From contig NZ_JAUYZI010000016.1 of the NCBI RefSeq assembly GCF_030700245.1, positions 1 to 64,000 on the forward strand: a stretch of DNA of 64,000 nt, in the 5' to 3' direction. The position numbers and the translations under genes are program-made. Below the pieces are notes generated by a model. The model had not been told where the DNA came from and made no database searches. It worked only from the letters and a program-made list of their open reading frames with translations. This document shows positions 7,890 through 16,664 of the stretch, one piece after another. The stretch is from Methylobacterium amylolyticum. GTDB taxonomy: Bacteria > Pseudomonadota > Alphaproteobacteria > Rhizobiales > Beijerinckiaceae. Within the stretch, counting starts at the first letter, position 1. Every line of letters starts with the position of its first letter.

Positions 7890-8591
7890 TCAGAGTTCCG
7901 CGCCCAACTCCGCGGACAGGCGCTCTGCCGCCTCCCGCAGCCGCGGCTTCAGGCCGTCCGCCCGGTCCTCGGTCAGGCGCGACAGGGGCCCCGAGAGCGC
8001 CAGGGCCCCGAGGAGCCGCTCCCCGGAGCCGAACACCGGCATCGCGAGGGAGGCCACGTGCGGGTCGGTGATCCCGGCGGTGTAGACCGGCAGCGCGATG
8101 CCGGTCCGCGCCGAGCGCTTGCGGTCGCCGAACGCCGCCAGGACCCGCGCGATCGCCGACTCGTCCATCGGGCGCATGTCGCCGGGTCGGACGTGCATCC
8201 GGAGCGGGGAGGGCGAGTCGGCCCGGAACAGGCAGAGCCGCTGATCGCCGCGGCGGATGTAGAACGAGGCCGTCTCCAGGGACTCGGCGGCGAGGCGGTC
8301 GAGGACGGGGACGATGCGCTCCTCCAGCGCGAAGGATTGCTGGTAGACCGAGCCGATGCGCGCGGCCTCGACGCCCAGGCGGTAGCGCCCGTCGTCCAGG
8401 CGCTCGATGAAGCCGAACTTCTCGAGCGAGATGCACAGCCGCATGATGGTGCTCTTCACGAGCGCCGTGCGGCGGGCGAGTTCGGACAGTTCGAGCGCGT
8501 CGTCGCCGCGCCGGAACGCGGCCAGGACCGTCAGGACCCGGTCGGCCGAGGCGACGCCTTCGAGCTTGGGCCTCGTTCGAGCCTCCTTCAT
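7890..8591 (-). CDS. IclR-family transcriptional regulator
   Basis: The start at 8591 (MKEARTRPKLEGVASADRVL) has GGGGAGGGC upstream; the frame beyond it is not coding. Residues about 12-70 form the winged helix (LSELARRTALVKSTIMRLCI, then GFIERLDDGRYRLG). The remainder is the IclR effector domain (ASFYIRRGDQRLCLFRADSP, ending LSAELGAEL). Length 233 is normal. IclR proteins usually control the operon next to them, binding a small acid or aromatic breakdown product. This gene is divergent from the large catabolic operon that starts at 8961, with 369 bases between, and is its likely regulator. The effector is unknown. Confidence 0.92.
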   Translation of the reverse strand: MKEARTRPKLEGVASADRVLTVLAAFRRGDDALELSELARRTALVKSTIMRLCISLEKFGFIERLDDGRYRLGVEAARIGSVYQQSFALEERIVPVLDRLAAESLETASFYIRRGDQRLCLFRADSPSPLRMHVRPGDMRPMDESAIARVLAAFGDRKRSARTGIALPVYTAGITDPHVASLAMPVFGSGERLLGALALSGPLSRLTEDRADGLKPRLREAAERLSAELGAEL

Positions 8592-8889
8592 CGGTCCGTG
8601 CCCTCCCCAGACTCGGCGGTATCGGCCGACCCATAACCGTCGCCGGTCGTCCGACCAAGAACCCGCGCCCTCGCGCGGCAGGCGAGGGGGCCGGGCCGGC
8701 GCAGCGCGGCGCTCTTCGCCCACCGCGCGGCACCCGTCGCGGCGGGGCTGGCGGGCGACGCCGCCCGGCGAGCCCGGTGCGACGGATCTCGCGCCGAACT
8801 GCACAGCTTTGCTGGATCCCGCGACCGGCGGCGACTTCATTCGCGCCGATCGAGGGCCCGGTGGCCAAGTCACGGCCGGCCTCGCGGCG

Positions 8890-8937
8890 CTTGACTTCCG
8901 GCAGAATCAGCGTCATTCAAAAACGAAACGACGTTTC
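8890..8937 (+). promoter_or_regulatory. Likely promoter and IclR operator of the catabolic operon
   Basis: GAAACGACGTTTC at 8925-8937 is a perfect 6-bp inverted repeat around one A, flanked on both sides by A-rich tracts (AAAAAC before, AAAAAT after). Its layout resembles operators of IclR-family regulators such as the KdgR box, which has a GAAAC...GTTTC core. CTTGAC at 8890-8895 could be a -35 element; 17 bases after TTGACT lies CATTCA (8914-8919), a poor -10. If so, the start of transcription falls on the palindrome, fitting repression. The palindrome is seen; the roles are inferred. Confidence 0.5.
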
Positions 8938-8960
8938 AAAAATTGCTCGGAGGCAACGTC

Positions 8961-10295
8961 ATGATGCAGGCACGCTCGCTCGAGGCGGCACCCGCCCGAA
9001 CGCCGGCGGTCGACGAGACCGCGCTCTTTCGCAAGATGATGCGGCGGATCCTGCCGTTCCTATTCGTCTGCTACGTCGTCAGCTACCTGGATCGCGTGAA
9101 TGTCGGCTTCGCCGCGCTCACGATGAACAAGGATATCGGCCTCACCGCCACGTCGTTCGGGATCGGCGCCGGACTGTTCTTCTTCGGCTACTTCATCGCC
9201 GAGATCCCGAGCAACCTGATCATGATGCGGGTCGGGGCCCGGATCTGGATCGCCCGGATCATGATCAGTTGGGGGCTGGTCTCGGCGGCGACCGCCTTCG
9301 TGACCGGCCCGGTGCAGTTCGGGATCGCCCGCTTCCTGCTCGGCCTCGGCGAGGCGGGGTTCGTCCCCGGCGTGTTCCTCTACCTGAGCCTGTGGTTCCC
9401 GGCCGCCGTCCGGGCCCGGGCGACCGCCATGTTCCTGCTGGGCATCCCCGTCGCGAACATCGTCGGCTCGCCGCTCTCGGGGGCGCTCGTCCAACTGGAG
9501 GGCTTCGGCCTGAAGGGCTGGCAGTGGCTCCTGATCCTGGAGGCGGCGCCCGCCGTCCTGCTCGGCATCGCCTGCCTGTTCGTGCTGACCGACAAGCCCG
9601 AGAAGGCGCGCTGGCTAACCGCGCCGGAGCGCGATTTCCTGGTCGACCGGCTGGCCGCCGAGAAGAGTGCCATCGAGAAGAAGCACAACCTCACGCTGGG
9701 CCAGGCCCTGCGGAACTGGCGCGTGCTGACGCTGGCGATCATCAACTTCTGCGCCATTGTCGGGTCGCTCGGCATCGGCCTGTGGCTGCCGCAGATCATC
9801 AAGCAGCTCGGCCTCGACACCGCCAGCGTCGGCCTCGTGACGGCGATCCCCTACGTCTGCGGCGCGGTGGCGATGGTCGCCTGGGGCCGGATGTCCGACC
9901 GGGGCCGCGACCGGACGATCTATCCCGCCATCGCCCTGTTCGTCGGCGCGGCCGCCCTGCTCGCCAGCGCCTTCACGCCCACGCCGACGCTGACGATCGC
10001 CGCCCTCTGCGTCGCGGTCGCCGGGATCAACGCCTTCGTCGCGACCTTCTGGGCCGTCCCGTCGGGTTTCCTCACCGGCCGCGCGGCGGCGGGTGGCATC
10101 GCGATGATCGTGTCGATCGGCAACCTCGGCGGCTTCGCGGGCCCCTACCTGATCGGCCTCGTCCGCGACCTGTCGGGCGGGTTCACGGCCCCGCTTCTCC
10201 TGGTGGCCGGCTTCCTCCTGGTGGGTGCGAGCCTGATGGTCGTCTTCGGCCAGCGCGTCCGGCGGGCCGATCTCCCCGCCGCGATCCCGGCCTGA
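8961..10295 (+). CDS. MFS transporter, anion:cation symporter (ACS) type
   Basis: The start is the first of two ATGs at 8961, with GGAGG seven bases upstream. The product (444 aa) has about 12 membrane segments. It shows the ACS-family opening RRILPFLFVCYVVSYLDRVN then VGFAALTMNKDIGLT, and LGLGEAGFVPGVFLYLSLWF in helix 4-5. Known ACS members import organic acids such as tartrate, phthalate, galactarate or 4-hydroxyphenylacetate. It is the first gene of an eight-gene operon; the next gene starts five bases after its stop. The operon contains lactonases and a 2-hydroxyacid dehydrogenase, so a hydroxy-acid or its lactone is a reasonable inferred substrate. Confidence 0.92.
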   Translation: MMQARSLEAAPARTPAVDETALFRKMMRRILPFLFVCYVVSYLDRVNVGFAALTMNKDIGLTATSFGIGAGLFFFGYFIAEIPSNLIMMRVGARIWIARIMISWGLVSAATAFVTGPVQFGIARFLLGLGEAGFVPGVFLYLSLWFPAAVRARATAMFLLGIPVANIVGSPLSGALVQLEGFGLKGWQWLLILEAAPAVLLGIACLFVLTDKPEKARWLTAPERDFLVDRLAAEKSAIEKKHNLTLGQALRNWRVLTLAIINFCAIVGSLGIGLWLPQIIKQLGLDTASVGLVTAIPYVCGAVAMVAWGRMSDRGRDRTIYPAIALFVGAAALLASAFTPTPTLTIAALCVAVAGINAFVATFWAVPSGFLTGRAAAGGIAMIVSIGNLGGFAGPYLIGLVRDLSGGFTAPLLLVAGFLLVGASLMVVFGQRVRRADLPAAIPA

Positions 10296-10300
10296 GCGCC

Positions 10301-13300
10301 ATGATCCCCCGCCTGCCCCTCGAACCCGCGGCTCCGCCGGTCTACGCGAGCTTCTGCGCCGAGCTGCGGGCGCGGGGCTTCGCGGGGGACCTGTCCCTGG
10401 GCGCGGCCGACCGGACGGTCCTGTCGACCGACAACTCGATCTACCAGATGACGCCCGGGGCGGTCGCCTTCCCGCGGGGCCTCGACGACCTCGTGCGGAT
10501 CGCCACGCTGCTGGCGGAGGCGCGCTTCGCCGAGGTTCGGGTCGCCCCGCGCGGCGGCGGCACCGGCACCAACGGCCAGTCCCTGACGGACGGGCTCGCG
10601 GTCGACCTGTCGCGGCACATGAACCGCATCGTGGCGATCGATCCGGTGCGCCGCACCGCGCGGGTCGAGGCGGGCGTGGTCAAGGACCAGCTCAACGCGG
10701 CGCTCAAGCCCCACGGGCTGTTCTTCGCACCCGAATTGTCGACCTCGAACCGGGCGACGATCGGGGGCATGATCTCCACCGATGCCTGCGGCCAGGGCTC
10801 GTGCCTCTACGGCAAGACCCGCGACCACGTGCTCGAACTCACGACGGTCCTGTCCGACGGGACGGTCTGGCATTCGAGGCCCCTCGACGACGCCGCCCTC
10901 GCCGCGATCCAGGCCCGGCCCGACCGGGCGGGTGCCATCCACCGGGAGGTGGACCGGCTCCAGCGCGCGAACGCGGCGCTCATCGCCGAGCGCTTCCCGC
11001 CCCTCAACCGCTGCCTCACCGGCTACGACCTCGCCCATATCCGCCGCGCCGACGGCCTGTTCGACCTGAACGCGGTCCTGTGCGGCTCGGAGGGGACGCT
11101 CGGCTTCCTCGCCGAGGCGACCCTCAACCTCCTGCCGATCCCGCGCCACGCCGCGCTGGTGAACGTCCGCTACGACGGCTTCGACGCGGCGCTCCGCGAC
11201 GCGCGTGCGCTCGCCGCCCTGGGGCCGGCCTCGATCGAGACCGTCGATTCCCGCGTGCTCGACCTCGCCCGCGGCGATGGCGTCTGGCACGAGGTCAGCG
11301 CCTACTTCCCCGACGACGCGGAAGGGCCGGCCGCGGGCGTCAACCTCGTCGAGGTGCTGGCCGAGACGCCCGCCGACCTCGAAGTCCGGCTGGCCGCCGT
11401 GACCGGCCTGCTCGACCGCAAGGGCCGCAGCGGTGGGCGGCGCGGCTACACCGTTGCCCGCGAGGCGGCGGCCGATCCAATGACGCCAGGCGGCGAGGCC
11501 GCCCGCGCGTTCGGTGCGGGCGCGCAGGGAAGCCAGCGCTTGGCTGAGGACGGCGACGAGGCAGAGGGCGACGGCGTGCGGCTGGCACCCCCGGAGGCGG
11601 TCGACGCGGTCACCCGCATCTGGGGCATGCGCAAGAAGGCGGTGGGGTTGCTCGGCAACATGCAGGGCGACGCCCGGCCGGTCGCCTTCGTCGAGGACAC
11701 CGCCGTCCCGCCCGAGAACCTCGCCGACTACATCGCCGAATTCCGCGCGGCGCTCGACCGCCGCGGCCTCGTCTACGGCATGTTCGGCCACGTCGATGCC
11801 GGCGTGCTGCACGTGCGGCCCGCCCTCGACATGAAGGCCCCGGGCGCCGAGGCGACGGTCCGCGCGGTCACCGAGGAGGTGGTGGCGCTGACGCAGAAGT
11901 ACGGCGGCCTGCTCTGGGGCGAGCACGGCAAGGGCGTGCGCTCCGAGTTCTCGCCCCGGTTCTTCGGCCCCCTCTACCCCGTGCTCCAGGCGATCAAGGC
12001 CGCCTTCGACCCGCGCCACCAGTTCAACCCGGGCAAGATCGCCGCCCCGGACGGGGCCGCGCTCCTCACCGTCGACGGCGTGCCGACCAAGGGCGCCGCC
12101 GACCGCGCGATCCCGGCCGATGTCCGGGCCGGCTACGACGAGGCGCTGCACTGCAACGGCAACGGCGCCTGCTTCAACTGGGACCCGGACGACGCGATGT
12201 GCCCGTCCTGGAAGGGCACGCGCGAGCGGCGGCACAGCCCCAAGGGCCGCGCCCAGTTGATGCGCGCGTGGCTGCGCCGCCTCGCCACCGAGGGCCGCGA
12301 CCCGCTGGAGGAGGCGCGCCGGCTGCGCGCCCGGCCGGGCTGGCGCGGCTTCCCGCGCCGCCTCGCGGCGACCGTGCGCGGGCGGCGGGACGACTTCTCC
12401 CACGCGGTGCACGAGGCGATGGCCGGGTGCCTCGCCTGCAAGTCCTGCGTCGGGCAGTGCCCGATCAAGGTCGACGTGCCGACCTTCCGGGCGAAGTTCC
12501 TCGAACTCTACCACGGGCGCTACCTGCGGCCCCCGCGCCACCACGCCGTCGCCGCGCTGGAGGCGCTGGCGCCGCGGCTCGCCCGGGTGCCGCGGCTGGT
12601 CAACGGCGCGACCGGCCTGGGCGTGGCGCGCGCGATCGGGCTCGTCCACGCGCCCAGGCTGTCGGGTCTCGATCTCGACCGCGAGGTCGCCCGCCGCGGC
12701 GTCGCCCGCGCCACCCCGGACGCCCTGGCGCGGCTGACCGATCCCGAGCGCCTGACGAGCGTCGTCGTCGTCCAGGACGCGTTCACGAGCCACTACGACA
12801 CGCCCGTCCTGCTCGCGCTGCTCGACCTCCTGATCGCGCTCGGCGTCCGGCCGTGGCTCGCCCCCTACCGCCCCAACGGCAAGCCGCTGCACGTCCACGG
12901 CTTCCTCGGCCGGTTCGAGCGCCTCGCGGCGGCCAACGCGGCCGATCTCGGCCGCCTCGCGGCGACCGGCGTCGCCCTGGTCGGCCTCGACCCGTCGATG
13001 ACGCTGACCTACCGCGCGGAGTATCGGCAGGCCCTGCCGGGGCACGACGTGCCGCGCGTCCAGCTCGTCCAGGAATGGCTCGCGGACCGCCTCGACCGCG
13101 CCCCGCGCGCGGCGGGCCGGGAAGCCTTCTGGCTTCTGCCGCACTGCACGGAGCGCACCACCGCACCGGCCGCGACGGCGGCCTGGACCGCGGTCTTCGC
13201 GGCCTTCGGGCTCGACCTCGCGGTGCTGCCCTCCGGCTGCTGCGGGATGGCCGGCACCTACGGCCACGAGGCCGAGCACCGGGCGACGTCCGAGCGCATC

Positions 13301-13528
13301 TACGGGCTCAGTTGGGCGGGGCACGTGGCCGACAAGGGCCGCACCGGGCGCCTCCTCGCCGACGGCTACTCGTGCCGCAGCCAGGCCAAGATCGTCGACG
13401 GCGTCCGGCTGCCCCACCCCGTCGAGATCCTGCGCGACCGCTTGGCCGACCGCTCGGCCGACCGCTCGGCGTCCGACGGGATCGACCCCCTCACCGAACC
13501 ACGCCGCCCGCGCGAAGCGCGGCACTGA
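10301..13528 (+). CDS. YdiJ-type FAD/Fe-S D-2-hydroxyacid dehydrogenase, 1075 aa
   Basis: The ATG at 10301 lies five bases after the transporter stop. The N-terminal half is a PCMH-type FAD-binding and FAD-oxidase C domain: VAPRGGGTGTNGQSLTDG (about residue 85), APELSTSNRATIGGMISTDA (about 145) and the C-terminal YGGLLWGEHGKGVRSE. A Cys-rich linker (CNGNGACFNWDPDDAMC) comes next, then the Fe-S motif CLACKSCVGQCPIKVDVP near residue 710. The end is a CCG-type domain with HCTERT and SGCCGMAGTYGHE. E. coli YdiJ has this build (about 1018 aa) and oxidises D-2-hydroxyglutarate. Here the catabolic operon suggests another 2-hydroxyacid. Residues about 386-430 look like an insertion. Confidence 0.9.
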   Translation: MIPRLPLEPAAPPVYASFCAELRARGFAGDLSLGAADRTVLSTDNSIYQMTPGAVAFPRGLDDLVRIATLLAEARFAEVRVAPRGGGTGTNGQSLTDGLAVDLSRHMNRIVAIDPVRRTARVEAGVVKDQLNAALKPHGLFFAPELSTSNRATIGGMISTDACGQGSCLYGKTRDHVLELTTVLSDGTVWHSRPLDDAALAAIQARPDRAGAIHREVDRLQRANAALIAERFPPLNRCLTGYDLAHIRRADGLFDLNAVLCGSEGTLGFLAEATLNLLPIPRHAALVNVRYDGFDAALRDARALAALGPASIETVDSRVLDLARGDGVWHEVSAYFPDDAEGPAAGVNLVEVLAETPADLEVRLAAVTGLLDRKGRSGGRRGYTVAREAAADPMTPGGEAARAFGAGAQGSQRLAEDGDEAEGDGVRLAPPEAVDAVTRIWGMRKKAVGLLGNMQGDARPVAFVEDTAVPPENLADYIAEFRAALDRRGLVYGMFGHVDAGVLHVRPALDMKAPGAEATVRAVTEEVVALTQKYGGLLWGEHGKGVRSEFSPRFFGPLYPVLQAIKAAFDPRHQFNPGKIAAPDGAALLTVDGVPTKGAADRAIPADVRAGYDEALHCNGNGACFNWDPDDAMCPSWKGTRERRHSPKGRAQLMRAWLRRLATEGRDPLEEARRLRARPGWRGFPRRLAATVRGRRDDFSHAVHEAMAGCLACKSCVGQCPIKVDVPTFRAKFLELYHGRYLRPPRHHAVAALEALAPRLARVPRLVNGATGLGVARAIGLVHAPRLSGLDLDREVARRGVARATPDALARLTDPERLTSVVVVQDAFTSHYDTPVLLALLDLLIALGVRPWLAPYRPNGKPLHVHGFLGRFERLAAANAADLGRLAATGVALVGLDPSMTLTYRAEYRQALPGHDVPRVQLVQEWLADRLDRAPRAAGREAFWLLPHCTERTTAPAATAAWTAVFAAFGLDLAVLPSGCCGMAGTYGHEAEHRATSERIYGLSWAGHVADKGRTGRLLADGYSCRSQAKIVDGVRLPHPVEILRDRLADRSADRSASDGIDPLTEPRRPREARH
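11489..11545 (+). repeat. Palindrome-rich in-frame insertion inside the YdiJ-like gene
   Basis: Between GGRRGYTVA and VDAVTRIWGMRKKAVGLL the protein carries about 45 extra residues compared with what I expect of YdiJ proteins. The DNA there holds two clean palindromes: GGCGGCGAGGCCGCC at 11489-11503 and AGCCAGCGCTTGGCT at 11531-11545. This looks like a palindromic element that inserted without breaking the frame. That the segment is extra is judged from memory of the family. Confidence 0.4.
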
Positions 13529-13553
13529 CCCGGATCACACGGAGGAGCACATC

Positions 13554-14468
13554 ATGGCGAACCGCGAACAGTTCAGGCTCGGCCTCGTCGGCTACGGCGA
13601 GATCGGCAGCACCCTCGGGGCGGGCCTGCGCGGGGCGGGCCTCGAAGCGATCGCCTGCTACGACAGGTACGCCTTCGACGGGCCCTACGCCGACCTGATC
13701 CAGGGCCGGGCGCGGGAGGCCGGCGTCACCCTCGTGCGCTCGAACGCGGAGCTCGCCGCGGCCGCCGACCTGATCGTCAGCGTCACGCCCGGCGCGTCCT
13801 CCCTGGAGAGCGCGGCGGCCTTCGCCCCGGTCCTGACCGAGCGGCACACCTTCCTCGACTTCGCCTCCGCCACCCCGAAGATCAAGACGACGGTCGCCGA
13901 GACCCTGGCGGCGAGCGGCGCGCTGCTCGGCGACGGCTCGATCGAGGGCACGCCGCTGCACGGCTACGCGATGCGCATGCTGTCGAGCGGCCCGGCCGGC
14001 GAGCGCGTGCGCGATCTCCTGGTCCCGTGGGGGATGCAGATCGAATTCACGGGCCCGGTGCTCGGCACCGCCTCGGGCATCAAGATCATCCGCTCGGTCC
14101 TGATCAAGGGCATCGAGGCGCTCACCGACGAGATGCTGCTCGCCGCCCGCCAGTACGGGATCGACGAGGTGGTCCTCGCCTCCGCCGCGAAGACCCTGGC
14201 GCGGCCGTGGATGGACACGGTCCAGAGCCTGACCCCGTCGGGCGTGATCCACGCCAAGCGCCGCGCCGAGGAGCTGGAGATGTCGGCGGACGCCGTGGCC
14301 GATGCCGGGGTCGAGCCGATCATGGCCCGCGCCGTGGCCCAGCGGCTGCGCTGGAAGGAGAGCCTCGGCCTCAAGGACCACTTCAAGGGCGTCGTACCGC
14401 GCACCTACCAGGAGGCCGTCGAGGCCATGGCGCTCAAGGCCGGCCTCAAGCCCGCCGACCCGGCCTGA
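13554..14468 (+). CDS. 6PGDH-like NAD(P)-dependent dehydrogenase with DUF1932
   Basis: The start at 13554 has GGAGGAG upstream. The N-terminus is a Rossmann fold with GLVGYGEIGSTLGAGLRGAG (GxGxxG variant) and SVTPGASSLESAAAFAPVL, as in 3-hydroxyisobutyrate/6-phosphogluconate dehydrogenases. The second half (from about residue 175: SGIKIIRSVLIKGIEALTDE, then a helical bundle) is the DUF1932 type. A conserved lysine in the IKIIRSVLIKG helix is placed like the catalytic Lys of the beta-hydroxyacid dehydrogenases. Length 304 is normal. It would oxidise or reduce a hydroxy/oxo acid with NAD(P). It is the third gene of the operon, 25 bases after the flavoprotein; the substrate is not known. Confidence 0.88.
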   Translation: MANREQFRLGLVGYGEIGSTLGAGLRGAGLEAIACYDRYAFDGPYADLIQGRAREAGVTLVRSNAELAAAADLIVSVTPGASSLESAAAFAPVLTERHTFLDFASATPKIKTTVAETLAASGALLGDGSIEGTPLHGYAMRMLSSGPAGERVRDLLVPWGMQIEFTGPVLGTASGIKIIRSVLIKGIEALTDEMLLAARQYGIDEVVLASAAKTLARPWMDTVQSLTPSGVIHAKRRAEELEMSADAVADAGVEPIMARAVAQRLRWKESLGLKDHFKGVVPRTYQEAVEAMALKAGLKPADPA

Positions 14469-14509
14469 CCGGCCGCCGACATCCGCGACGCATCGAGAAG
14501 GAGGACACC

Positions 14510-15184
14510 ATGCCGATCGGGTTCAGGATCCACCCGCGCGCCCGCGCGGTCGACGCCGCGACGGTCGAGAGGTTCAAGGGCATCGCGGTCGCCAACATCA
14601 GCGACTCGATGAACCGGATGGCCCACGGCGGCCCGCGCCTGCGGCCGCTCCACGCCGGGGGCGGGATGTGCGGCGCCGCGCTCACCGTGCGGCAGCGCCC
14701 GGGCGACAACCTGCTCGTGCACGCCGCCCTCAACCGCGCCAAGGCGGGCGACGTCCTCGTCGTCGACGCGGGCGGCGACCTGACCAACGCGATCATGGGC
14801 GAGCTGATGCTCTCCCACGCCCAGAAGATCGGCGTCGCGGGCGTCGTGATCAACGGGGCGGTCCGCGACTTCGGCTGGATCCGCGCCAACCCGTTCCCGG
14901 TCTTCGCCGCCGGCGTCACGCACCGCGGCCCCTACAAGGACGGGCCGGGCGAGGTGAACGCCACCATCGCCATCGACGGCATGGTGATCGAGCCGGGCGA
15001 CCTGATCGTCGGCGACGACGACGGCTTCGTCTGCGTGCCCTTCGACCAGACCGAGGCGGTCCACGCCGCCGCCGACAAGAAGCAGCGCGGCGAGGCGCAG
15101 ACCATGGCGGCCATCCTGGCCGGCACCGTCGACCGGTCCTGGGTCGAGCGCGCCCTCCGGGACGCCGGCTGCGAAGGGATCTGA
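14510..15184 (+). CDS. RraA / HMG-aldolase-family protein
   Basis: The ATG at 14510 has GAAGGAGGAC upstream. The 224-aa product carries the RraA-like fold: ANISDSMNRMAHGGPRLRPL, GGGMCGAALTVRQRPGDNLL, GELMLSHAQKIGVAGVVING with AVRDFGWIRA directly after, and GDLIVGDDDGFVCVP. The G-A-V-R-D stretch matches the divalent-metal/pyruvate site of 4-hydroxy-4-methyl-2-oxoglutarate and 4-carboxy-4-hydroxy-2-oxoadipate aldolases, which share this fold with RraA. True RraA (RNase E inhibitor) lacks a catabolic context. Position in this operon supports an aldolase or decarboxylase releasing pyruvate or oxaloacetate. Exact substrate unknown. Confidence 0.85.
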   Translation: MPIGFRIHPRARAVDAATVERFKGIAVANISDSMNRMAHGGPRLRPLHAGGGMCGAALTVRQRPGDNLLVHAALNRAKAGDVLVVDAGGDLTNAIMGELMLSHAQKIGVAGVVINGAVRDFGWIRANPFPVFAAGVTHRGPYKDGPGEVNATIAIDGMVIEPGDLIVGDDDGFVCVPFDQTEAVHAAADKKQRGEAQTMAAILAGTVDRSWVERALRDAGCEGI

Positions 15185-15282
15185 CCCGCGCCGACGCGCA
15201 TAGCGACAGGCTCAAGAGCGACAGGCTTACGGGCGACGACCGTCACGCGAGCCGCAACACGATGTCATGGGGAGGTTGTGAC

Positions 15283-16602
15283 GTGAGTGTCTCCGAGGAC
15301 GGCGCGCACGCGCTGGAGAAGACGACGATGCGCCGGGTCATCCTGCGCCTCGTGCCGTTCCTGATGCTCTGCTACTTCTTCGCCCTGCTCGACCGGGTGA
15401 ATGTCGGCTTCGCCGCCTTGCAGATGAACAAGGATCTCGGGCTCACGCCCGCGATGTTCGGCTTCGCGGCGAGCCTGTTCTTCGTCTCGTACTTCCTGGT
15501 CGAGGTGCCGAGCAATCTCGCCCTGCAGCGCGTCGGGGCGCGGCGGTGGATCGCCCGGATCATGATCACCTGGGGCCTCGTCACCATCGGCATGTCCCTC
15601 GTGACCGGGCCGTACTCGCTCTACGCGATGCGCTTCGTGCTCGGCGCGGCCGAGGCCGGGTTCTTCCCGGGCGCGATCCTCTACCTGACCTACTGGCTGC
15701 CCAGCGCGTACCGCGCGCGGATCCTCGCCACCTTCACGGTCTCGATCCCGCTGGCGACCTTCCTGGGCTCGCCGCTCTCCGTGGCGCTGCTCGAACTCGA
15801 CGGGGCCCTCGGGCTCAAGGGCTGGCAGTGGCTGTTCGTGCTGGAGGGCGTGCCCACCGTCCTCCTCGGGATCGCCTGCCTGTTCGTGCTGACCGACAAG
15901 CCGCGGGAGGCCCGGTGGCTCGGCGACGCGGAGCGCACCTGGCTCGTCGGGCGCCTGGACGAGGAGGCGGCGCGCAAGAAGCCGATCGGCCACATCTCGC
16001 TCTGGCAGCTCGCGCGCAACAAGTACTTCCTCACCATGGCGCTGGTCTGCTCGGGGGCGTCGGCGACCGGCAGCACCCTGTCGGTCTGGCAGCCGCAGAT
16101 CATCAAGGCGTTCGGTCTGACCAACCTCCAGACCGGCTTCGTCAACGCGATCCCCTACGGCATCGCCACGGTGCTGATGGTCCTGTGGGGGCGCCGGTCG
16201 GACCGCAGCGGCGAGCGCCGCTGGCACACCGCGATCCCGCTGCTCCTGGCGGCCTGCGGCCTCACCTACCTGAGCGCCTCGGGCGGCCTGACCACCACCG
16301 TGGTGGCCGTGTCCTGCGCGCTGGTGGGCGCCTACGCCTTCAAGGGGCCGTTCTGGGCCCTGTCGGCGGGCTGGCTGTCGGCCGGCACCCTGGCCGCGGG
16401 CCTCGCCGGGATCAACGCCATCGCGAACCTGATCGGCGGCGGCCTGATGGTGAACGTCGTCGGCCTCGTGCGGGAGGCCACCGGCAGCTTCGCCCTCGGC
16501 ATGCTGCCGGTCGCCGCGCTCGACGCCGCCGCCGCGGTCAGCGTGATCCTGATCAGCCGGGCGCATGCCCGCGAGACGCAGGCCGCCGCCCTCGCCGCCT
16601 GA
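15283..16602 (+). CDS. Second MFS transporter, ACS type
   Basis: I choose the GTG at 15283 (VSVSEDGAHALEKTTMRRVI) because GGGGAGG stands seven bases in front; an in-frame ATG at 15262 would place that site inside the gene. The 439-aa product has the same ACS signatures as the first operon transporter (LDRVNVGFAALQMNKDLGLT, LGAAEAGFFPGAILYLTYWL) and about 12 membrane segments. The two carriers are clearly paralogs but differ along most of their length. Two carriers in one operon suggest two related substrates, or uptake plus product release. It sits 98 bases after the aldolase-like gene, the largest gap in the operon. Confidence 0.92.
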   Translation: MSVSEDGAHALEKTTMRRVILRLVPFLMLCYFFALLDRVNVGFAALQMNKDLGLTPAMFGFAASLFFVSYFLVEVPSNLALQRVGARRWIARIMITWGLVTIGMSLVTGPYSLYAMRFVLGAAEAGFFPGAILYLTYWLPSAYRARILATFTVSIPLATFLGSPLSVALLELDGALGLKGWQWLFVLEGVPTVLLGIACLFVLTDKPREARWLGDAERTWLVGRLDEEAARKKPIGHISLWQLARNKYFLTMALVCSGASATGSTLSVWQPQIIKAFGLTNLQTGFVNAIPYGIATVLMVLWGRRSDRSGERRWHTAIPLLLAACGLTYLSASGGLTTTVVAVSCALVGAYAFKGPFWALSAGWLSAGTLAAGLAGINAIANLIGGGLMVNVVGLVREATGSFALGMLPVAALDAAAAVSVILISRAHARETQAAALAA

Positions 16603-16664
16603 GCCCGCGGTCGCGCCGCCGCAGCCCCATTCCCAAACCCCGCCACCCCTTCCGAGGACGGACC

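Noticed and set aside
10145..13525. Open frame of 1126 codons on the minus strand, antisense to the YdiJ-like gene
   Set aside because: It mirrors the codon phase of the real gene in GC-rich DNA; the translation is rich in Arg, Gly, Val and His without any motif or ribosome binding site.
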